Source: Solen grandis (lineage: Eukaryota; Mollusca; Bivalvia; Adapedonta; Solenidae). Taken from it: a stretch of DNA of 64,000 nucleotides. The first letter of the stretch is position 1; every line of letters begins with the position of its first letter. The stretch lies in NCBI GenBank assembly GCA_021229015.1, contig CM037782.1, positions 63,167,909 to 63,231,908 of the forward strand, written 5' to 3'. The position numbers were made by a program, and so were the translations under genes. The notes under the pieces were generated by a model, which did no database searches, was not told the origin of the DNA, and saw only the letters and a program-made list of their open reading frames with translations. Shown in pieces: positions 58,101 through 64,000 of the stretch.

Positions 58101-61100
58101 AATACGAAAAAATGGGTCCGCATTTTTTTCTTTAGCAAATATGTACGGAAGCACAGAGGGGACATGGTGTTTTTCTTTTTTATTATCTCGTGGTCACGAG
58201 TTAGTAACTAAGAAAAAATCAAAAACCAAATATCGCTATTTCGTGGCCACGAGATAAAACTAGGGAAAAAAACGGTTTTTAATTCGTGGCCACGAGATAT
58301 AACTAAAAAAAATAATAATAATCTGAACGGAGGCAAAAAGAGGACATTTTGCTTTTCTTTTTTGTTATCTTTTGGCCACGAGTTAGTAACTAAGTAAAAA
58401 TAAATATATTAAAAATGTTAATATCGCTATCTCGTGGCCACGACATAATCTGGCGATTTGATAGGTCAGCTTATTTGCGGCCCCGAGAAAATAAAAAAAG
58501 GAATACACCATGTCCCCCGAGCGCTTTCGTAAATATGCCTCTGGAAACAATTTCACACATTCCTTCCTGAAAGATGTATTGGAGTGAAGTTTGTATGAGG
58601 TCGTGTCTGAAGCTAACCAGATTCCAATGTGTAAAGCAACAAATTCCAATGCGTTTCCTGACGTTAAATTTTAGCTTCTTTTTTTTTTCTCTCGTAACAT
58701 TGCCCTATAGTGACATGAACAATGAACGCTGTAACTGTAAGAAAAAGAATAATAACCTTCTCTCATAGTAATAGAGTTGAAATAAAAAAAATATACGACG
58801 CTTTACCGTCAAAGTCACCTTAACACGATTAGCTCCGTTTATAGACTAAACCCGTACGCAGCATGGTGTTGAAGATGAAAGTTCTTATGGCATCTTCTTC
58901 CAATACCCTGAAAGCCAATCGAGGCCATATTTCGTACAACCTTTTATTTTCTTTCTAAAGGTACAAGATTAATTTAAATCATACCATCTTCTCCAAGTTG
59001 AAGAACACAGACATGAACTTAAATTCTTTCAAAGTCAAAATTGCAGAACATTTTTACTTTTAGTATTCAGAACCCCGTCATTCGTCTTATTTCTATATCT
59101 ATATAAATGAAATCAAATTTGGCATATGTTTAAAGTACAAGTTACTGTATATTTTTAGTGTCTGGACACTATTACTGACCTTCTTTTGTCCTATATTAAA
59201 GCAGACTTGGAATACAGTTCAGTACGTCCGTTACAAGGTCGACTTACATCACGCCCGAAAAAAGAGAAGTGAATCTGAGGACAAAACAGTCCCCCAACTG
59301 CTTCTTTACTCCAGAGTTTTAACTTAATTTGTCAAAGTGTCTCGACCTTGTATCTTGTAGAGCCGAAAAGGCAGAATCTAACGTCCCGGTTTTGGCTCTT
59401 AAGGCAATCCATCCATCATTAAATTGTGATCATGGTCCATCAAATGACCATGGGAATTTATAGTTCATGCAAGCCATTATAGCCTTAGAGCAAAAGAGCC
59501 TGTAACTCATAGTCATTGGATGCTTGTATTTGCACTGTAGTCCCTTTAAGGCATTTGTAGGACCATGATTACAATTTAATAATTAGCGGATTACCTTAAA
59601 CGTGTTTTGATGATGGCCAAGACTGTCGATAATGACGTCTTAAGTCTTTTGTTTAACGTTCGGAATAAGAGAACTAACGCCTACAGATAAGAGTGATTAA
59701 TTATAGATCTAATGATTAGTTGATACTGAACCACACGCGAGCGTTCAAGAAAATGATCTTTATCCCTAGTTTAAACTAAGATAAACCAATTGTTAATTAA
59801 CTTCTCGCTATTCATTTAGTTATGTACCTTTTAGGTAAAAACAGAACGTCCGAAGGCCATATGAGTTAAGGTAAAGTCCCTGTAATGGTTCCGCCCTATG
59901 GCCTTTCACTGAGTCAACCAAGGTTTCCTAATGTTTCATTAGGGTACCTTGGTTAACTTGGTTGAGGTTAAGTGGTCCAAAACGTACCGGAACCATTACA
60001 GGGACTTTACCTTAAGTCAATAAATATGTTTGTTATATTGCTCATGAGAAATGGCATGACTTCGTATTTCATTTTTATTCATTAGATTTTATATGACAAA
60101 TGATAAAGAACATCGAGAGTAGGAGTTGACGTAATTGGTAAAAGATTATACACCGGTAGATATCAGAATGTATCAAGTCCCTCTGTCCTGTAACAAATAC
60201 ATTTAAAATAGTAAAATATATATGATAATTCAAAATTTATGCAGTTTATCTTTAAATGAAACTATATAAATTGTGACCAAAAAAAAAATCATATATTCTA
60301 AATATATGACTAATTACAAACCTTATATACCATCTATCTGGGGGCCTCCGTGGCCGAGAGGAAAAAGTCGCTGACTTTAACATTCACTCAGTCCCTCACC
60401 GCGATAAAGGAGGATCACTCATAAGAATGTGTTGTTCTCAGTAATCTGCAATTTTACCCTTTTGTGTGTGTGTAGCCCGCGTGGGTTCGAATCCCGGCAG
60501 GGTCATTCGGATTTTCATGTGAGGAAGCTTTCCAGCTGGCTTGCGGTAGGTCGGTGGTTCTACCCGGATGCTTCCGTGCATTCGGGGTCTCCCTCCACCT
60601 GTAATTAGCTGGACGTCGCTATATGACTGAAATACTGCCGAAGCGACGGTTATCTGAAATAGTCAAGTCAAATCATCTATATATCGTTGTTTGACCTTAT
60701 TTCACATTAAGATTATGCAGAATCATGTATTCATCAAGTATAAATGGGTCTATGGGCATTTTTTTCTCAGAGTAAATCTCGTATATCTTTTATTTTGGAA
60801 AAGATATTACCCGGATAAACAATCCTACCGCTAAGTTTGTCAAACAAGAGTGGTAAGAGCAGGGTATAGAAAGGAAGGACAAAAAAAATTCCTGTGAGAA
60901 ATCCAGCATATTTTTAAGTCGAGACGGAGATGCATTCAAATGGACAATAACATTTAGACAGGGCATTTCATAAGATGGAGAAATACCAGTAGCTATAATA
61001 TACAATGCAAAGACAAACTTGATTTTTTGTGTTGTTGTTTTTTTTTCGGTGGAAGGGAATTGTCAAAAAACATCTGACTAGATGCCCACAATATCTGTTA

Positions 61101-62747
61101 ATTCAATTTAACTTCATAACTTCATTTATAAGTTCATACCAATTGTACTAACTAATCTTAACGCTTCCTTGGATGGAGGAGTACTGTGCGCCAGTGAAGG
61201 TCATAAACAATCCTAGTCCCCGACTGGGTTCGAACCCATAACCCACAGATCCGTAGCTGTTAATGTTTCAGCTGGACAAATGCGCCATTACGATGCCTAT
61301 TATTCACCAACAGTCAGTCAAATATATATTTTCTTTTAAATGCAGCTTTATTATATAGTATATGCAGTTGTAAAAAACGACATATTTTAAATCAATATTA
61401 AATTCTATGCATCTATTCTTGGTTTTTCCTTTGTCTTTTGTTCTACGCATAAACTTAAGGATCCTTCTATATTGACTGGTGTCATCATCAACACCTCAAT
61501 TTCTGAGCAAGTGTTAGTCTTATCTATCTCCCACTTTAACTCAACATCACGTACTACAACGTATGCTATCATTCCCCATTTCAATAAGTTCGTTATTTCG
61601 AGAAAAATACGTTACCTCCAAAAACATTTTAGATTATAGAAAAGCAGACTGGTATGCAGATGTTTTTGACCCCCCCCTACACACACTTGACTTGACTATT
61701 TGAGTTTACCGTCGCTTTAACAGTATTTCAGTCATATAGCGACGTCCAGCTAATTACTGGTGGAGGAAGACCCCGAATTCACGGAGAGCATCCGGGTAGA
61801 ACCACCGACCTACCGCAAGCCAGCTGGAAGGCTTTCCTCACATGAAAATCCGAATGACCCTGCCGGGATTCGAACCCACGCGGGCTACACACACACAAAA
61901 GGGTAAAATTGCAGATTACTGAGAACAACAGATTCTTATGAGTGATCCTCCTTTATCGATTCTAGATGATCATTAGACTAGCGGCGTAGAGGCTGTCTCA
62001 CTAAGGCATTGCTAATTTGCATAATTACCGCAGCCGATTTAACCGCATTGTATCATTCCATGCAACAAGAGATAGAATGAACTACTGAAGTAAGGTCATT
62101 ACCTCATTAGGTATGCAAATTATGAATTAAATCAGGATCATGGCCCACACTCCGAATCATTATGAATCAAACCAAAGCAGTCAATTCACTGAGAGACTGT
62201 CAGGGGGGCTAATCATGATACAAAGAGCGAGTTCATCTGACTTACTAATAATCAAAGTTGTAGGAAAACGTGTGGTTTTGAACTTTTGACCTTTGCCTCT
62301 ATCGAGTTCAACCCTGCTGAGACAGTTTGTTTGGAATTATAGCAATTCCATTTAAATCCTGCCGACAGTCTTTCAATGCTCTGAGCGCTTTGATTTTACA
62401 GTAGTAATTGTAAATTTACATCAGTCATACGAACTGTTGTTTGTCACTTTTTTCAGTCTGTGTGCAATATGACAAGCGAGGCTGTGATAGACGAACTGGA
62501 AAGTGAACTGACGAAGCGTCATTCCCTTGGATCGGTCCACGAAGGTTCACAAAGAAATATACTGCTGCTCAACTCGAAACAAACACACGAATCACGTGAT
62601 CGAGCCGCCGAAATAGCTGACATGATTTTTCTTGAACTTGATGACAATGGTGACGGTCTAATATCATTAGAAGAATTCAAATTTGGCGCAATGAAACTTC
62701 CGCTTGTGATAAATTTGCTGGAACGTAACCCGGATGACAAGCCATGA
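48729..62747 (+). CDS. Neuronal calcium sensor (NCS)-like EF-hand protein, 229 aa, two coding exons
   Basis: The coding sequence is the join of 48729-49127 and 62457-62747, in phase 0. The product is a recoverin/hippocalcin/NCS-1-type Ca2+ sensor that binds Ca2+ and changes membrane attachment or target binding. MGGKQTK fits N-myristoylation (Gly2, Thr6). EF1 (about residues 40-55) lacks a usable loop, as is usual in the family. The loops DLNNDGHVDFHE (80-91), DIDGDGSISWKE (116-127) and DDNGDGLISLEE (195-206) are canonical. The familiar C-terminal layout ends INLLERNPDDKP. Typical members are about 190 aa. The excess sits between EF3 and EF4, where the gap is 67 residues against about 38 usually. 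The exact NCS subfamily is not assignable by eye. Confidence 0.93.
49433..49795 (+). repeat. Dispersed repeat D, copy 2
   Basis: TTTGGATGGATGAAAAAATA, TTTGCATTGGCGAGTATTCC, CACTCGTGATTCGTTAACGA, AATATGCAAATTAAAGTTAT and GCAGATTGCATCTCGTAACA are in the same order as in 32336-32735. Confidence 0.78.
52440..52700 (-). pseudogene. Possible transposase DNA-binding-domain remnant
   Basis: The minus-strand frame reads LNAKQIQRFMKRFEASESVE (with the lead-in outside the ATG-started frame), then DRRDSMPKLVTSKEM and SEIPQRSVQRLLG. The QRF..R-E.SVEDRR..P.LVT pattern resembles the linker and second helix-turn-helix of Tc1/mariner-like transposases. Upstream sequence has stops in all frames. Weak call. 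Confidence 0.3.
54162..54415 (+). repeat. SINE type C-related, copy C3, with distinct middle
   Basis: The tRNA-like head is GCCTGGATAACGTAGTGGTA with B-box CCCGGGTTCGATTC. The body CCGTCCAGGCACGTGGGTTT, then TCTCCGGGTTCTCC, differs from C1. The tail TTTCGTGATCGATGTAAAAT and AAATAATG is related to the type C tail. Confidence 0.8.
54577..54763. mobile_element. Pogo/Tigger-like MITE with TA duplication
   Basis: TA then CAGTAAAGTCTCTATAATAA at the left; the right end inverted reads CAGCAAAACCTCAAATAAAA, followed by TA. Ends starting CAGT(A)AA with TA duplication are characteristic of pogo-type Tc1/mariner relatives. 183 bp between the TA dinucleotides; no coding sequence. Confidence 0.8.
55255..55416. 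mobile_element. TTAA-flanked MITE, copy T1
   Basis: TTAAGGTAAAATCCCTATAG at the left and TACAGGAACTTTACCTTAA at the right are inverted ends. An inner hairpin CCTAATG/TTT/CATTAGG sits at the centre, with a further AACAAAGGTG/TACCTTTGTT pairing. TTAA at both edges suggests piggyBac-like target choice; TA duplication is also compatible. Confidence 0.85.
55990..56070 (+). repeat. Weak tRNA-like SINE head
   Basis: AGCGGTAGCATGCGCTAACA and CCAGGGTTCGATCTC could be degraded A and B boxes. No known SINE body follows. Confidence 0.3.
56203..56221 (+). repeat. (GT)n microsatellite
   Basis: About 9 GT units. Confidence 0.9.
56780..57066 (+). repeat. Minisatellite, about 40-bp units, 6-7 degenerate copies
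   Basis: GGTCAATCATGTTACAGTCT and TATTTCCAAGGGATGGAC recur, most clearly at 56814, 56856 and 56894, with length and sequence drift at both ends. The overlapping open frames here are repeat artefacts. Confidence 0.92.
58139..58536. mobile_element. MITE-like element with repeated CTCGTGGCCACGAG palindromes
   Basis: The ends ATATGTACGGAAGCACAG and GGGGACATGGTG are inverted at the right as CACCATGTCCCCC and GAGCGCTTTCGTAAATAT. Inside, the palindrome CTCGTGGCCACGAG or a one-base variant occurs five times, near 58187, 58239, 58282, 58370 and 58432. Confidence 0.85.
58537..59400. other. Intronic, nothing recognised
   Basis: AT-rich with no supported feature. Confidence 0.55.
59401..59596. mobile_element. 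Inverted-repeat element family M, copy Ma (full length)
   Basis: AAGGCAATCCATCCATCATT then AAATTGTGATCATGGTCC at the left is the inverse of GGACCATGATTACAATTTAA then TAATTAGCGGATTACCTT at the right. The core reads GAGCCTGTAACTCATAGTCA. It is a reference for copies at 30.6, 35.6, 44.5 and 47.2 kb. Confidence 0.88.
59866..60015. mobile_element. TTAA-flanked MITE, copy T2
   Basis: TTAAGGTAAAGTCCCTGTAA and TTACAGGGACTTTACCTTAA are perfect inverted ends. The same inner hairpin (CCTAATG/TTT/CATTAGG) as copy T1 is present. 150 bp. Confidence 0.9.
60342..60675 (+). repeat. SINE type A, copy A6, with 75-bp internal insertion
   Basis: The head is GGGGCCTCCGTGGCCGAGAG. At CCCTCACCGC the sequence is interrupted by about 75 bp (60403-60477, GATAAAGGAGGATCACTCAT ... 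TTTGTGTGTGTGTAGCC), then resumes at CGCGTGGGTTCGAATCCCGG. The tail ends AAATAGTCAAGTCAA instead of the CAA repeats of copies A2-A4. Confidence 0.9.
60676..61176. other. Intronic, nothing recognised
   Basis: AT-rich; no supported feature. Confidence 0.55.
61205..61305 (-). repeat. tRNA-like SINE head (minus strand)
   Basis: On the reverse strand GCATCGTAATGGCGCATTTG and TTATGGGTTCGAACCCAGTC give A-box-like and B-box sequences at tRNA-like spacing. Acceptor pairing is not evident, so a functional tRNA is unlikely. Confidence 0.5.
61685..61958 (-). repeat. SINE type A, copy A7, same insert as A6 and no tRNA head
   Basis: The reverse strand starts at CGATAAAGGAGGATCACTCA, the insert seen in A6, passes through GCCCGCGTGGGTTCGAATCC and the body, and ends AAATAGTCAAGTCAAG. 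The whole tRNA-like head before the insert is absent. Confidence 0.9.
61959..62456. other. Intronic, end of the NCS intron
   Basis: No repeats seen. The last 20 bases (TTTGTCACTTTTTTCAG) form a strong polypyrimidine acceptor for coding exon 2. Confidence 0.7.
62457..62747 (+). CDS. NCS coding exon 2: EF3-EF4 linker, EF4, C-terminus
   Basis: 291 nt including TGA, phase 0. It encodes SVCNMTSEAV, a polar linker (SELTKRHSLGSVHEGSQRN and HESRDRAAE), then ADMIFLELDDNGDGLISLEE with EF4, and LLERNPDDKP. The extra linker residues are encoded within this exon, so they are not an intron misread. The acceptor is strong and the frame is open throughout. Confidence 0.94.
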   Translation, partial: SVCNMTSEAVIDELESELTKRHSLGSVHEGSQRNILLLNSKQTHESRDRAAEIADMIFLELDDNGDGLISLEEFKFGAMKLPLVINLLERNPDDKP

Positions 62748-62960
62748 CGTCATAAAAATGGCCGCTCAGAATGATAATACCTATGTCGATTGTGAAAATC
62801 ATCGCATTAAAGCCTTATAATATACAATATTTCAGCCTCCTTATAGGAAGTGTTTGCTATTTTTAGAGATTGTCATCAAAAGGAAATGAAGACAGGTTCG
62901 ATTAAAAGCAATACACGATAATAAACATAGGAGTGCTCACGGACGAACGAAGTATAGATA
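62748..62960 (+). other. Probable 3' UTR of the NCS gene
   Basis: Sequence after the stop. A candidate polyadenylation signal AATAAA lies at about 62920-62925, with ATTAAA near 62805 as an alternative. Inferred only from position. Confidence 0.4.
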
Positions 62961-64000
62961 TCAATAGACATTGTCGACATCTCCAGTATGCAAAGACATC
63001 GGATGTATTCTGATAAAGCGATGTTCCAAATGTGCTTGACACAAAAAATATTTTATGTTTCATGTTATCGATAAGTTTGCATATTGCAGATATTGTCTCT
63101 GAAATACAGGAATGCGATATTTAAAAGAAGATGAATATTTCTGCTTATTATAAAGCAGGATGGCCTGAAACGAACGCGCATGTTCATACCATTGCTGCCT
63201 TCCTTTGTGACTGAAAACTACGTTTGAAATTTAATATCAGCACGATTTATCATTCCATTGCCGACAAGAGGCCCGGATGGGCCAGATGGGAATCTATTGA
63301 TTTAAAGCTTTCAAATTAAGGTTTGAGAGATAACTTGCAGTTGGCATTGGAGAAAAATCTTTTTACTGCTTTGACATTCCCTCCCCTTTTTTATTGATTA
63401 AATATTTGCACTATATGTATGCATTTCAGTCAGTGCGTGCTTTGGGACACTGTTGTGGTCTATCACACAGGGGTCGAAGTTACATATGACGAATCATATC
63501 GCATAGAATGGTAACATGAAAAAAAAAAAAAAAAACTTCTGACGCAAGCGTCGAAGAATCTATTGTGGACTATTGTGTTAACGTGATTCTCCGCCATTGC
63601 CGGAAAATGATTTAATATCCGTTTCGATTCTCTACTGGTATTTGCAAATACAACGGGAACCAGTATGTAAAAAGACTGTATTATGAGATGGTTCTTACCT
63701 ATTGGTTTTCGCACAGGCTGGGGAAGGTGATTGCAGCTTAATAATAATAGCACTAAATCGAAGATCTAATTCTCTAGAAAGTGACTAATAATACAAAAAG
63801 TTTAAATAGTAATGTGGTCTAATCTGTTTTACAACCTGTGTTCCCGAAGTCAAATCTTATAACTGTTAGCAGAAAAAGTGTAAGTACGAAAACGGAAAGT
63901 ACGTGTATACTTGATTTTGTGTAAGTGCAATATAACACTCTGCATATAAAACATAAAAAGTTAAACTAAATTTATAATATCAGAAAAGATAATGACACCT
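62961..64000. other. Downstream flank, nothing recognised
   Basis: AT-rich; a short ACAAGAGGCCCGGATGGGCC at about 63267 resembles the start of the modular repeats. A poly-A tract is at 63520-63534. No gene supported. Confidence 0.5.

Larger units (their letters stand above)
49128..62456 (+). other. NCS intron (13.3 kb)
   Basis: A GTTTGT donor and a TTTTTTCAG acceptor. It contains repeat D copy 2, a possible transposase remnant, SINEs A6, A7 and C3, several palindromic elements and a minisatellite, each listed separately. The stretches 50300-52430, 52700-54130, 55420-56770 and 57070-58130 show nothing beyond AT-rich sequence and short frames. A skipped phase-0 exon cannot be excluded, but the flanking exons align directly with the family. 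Confidence 0.75.

Noticed and set aside
37132..62756. Many TGACGTCA-like (CRE-type) octamers
   Set aside because: They are scattered, several lie inside palindromic elements and none is tied to a promoter that I can identify.
1..64000. CRISPR arrays, operons, prophage or other prokaryotic systems
   Set aside because: The window has spliced animal genes. The tandem repeats present are minisatellites or satellites without unique spacers.

Overview
This window is nuclear DNA from an animal, most likely a bivalve mollusc. It is AT-rich and gene-poor. Its two genes have small exons separated by long introns with GT-AG boundaries. The rest is packed with tRNA-derived SINEs, small inverted-repeat elements, minisatellites and a modular repeat of a kind I associate with bivalve genomes. 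The assignment to bivalves rests on repeat style and protein resemblance, not on a database search. A 100-base run of N at 27102-27201 marks an assembly gap. There is no operon structure, and I see no convincing free-standing tRNA, rRNA or CRISPR array.

Left third (1-18.7 kb, minus strand): the 5' nine coding exons of an SLC6 sodium- and chloride-coupled transporter of the GABA/taurine/betaine/creatine group. Translation starts at 18610 and the exons descend to 529, giving 414 codons from the N-terminus through TM8. Every junction is phase-compatible. TM9-TM12 and the C-terminus lie beyond the left edge. The introns carry SINEs, a 928-bp long-terminal-inverted-repeat element with an intact target-site duplication, a 91-bp tandem repeat and a long pyrimidine minisatellite.

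Middle (18.7-48.7 kb): about 30 kb with no gene I can support. It holds SINEs, a Tc1-like transposase pseudogene invaded by a SINE, several palindromic elements, a hairpin-forming 43-bp satellite, a GC-rich minisatellite, microsatellites and the assembly gap.

Right third (48.7-62.8 kb, plus strand): a two-coding-exon gene for a neuronal-calcium-sensor (NCS) type EF-hand protein of 229 residues. Its exons are separated by a 13.3-kb intron full of small transposable elements. The protein has an N-myristoylation motif, three canonical EF-hand loops and an unusual extra stretch of about 29 residues between EF3 and EF4.

The two genes point away from each other from the 30-kb middle. Both product families are often neuronal or epithelial, but nothing here ties them functionally. 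The most interesting non-genic signal is a superfamily of modular repeats (1.2, 2.0, 14.8, 40.4 and 45.4 kb). They are built on roughly 145-160-bp modules with a shared core motif, and four of the five copies also share the same terminal sequences while differing in interior modules.
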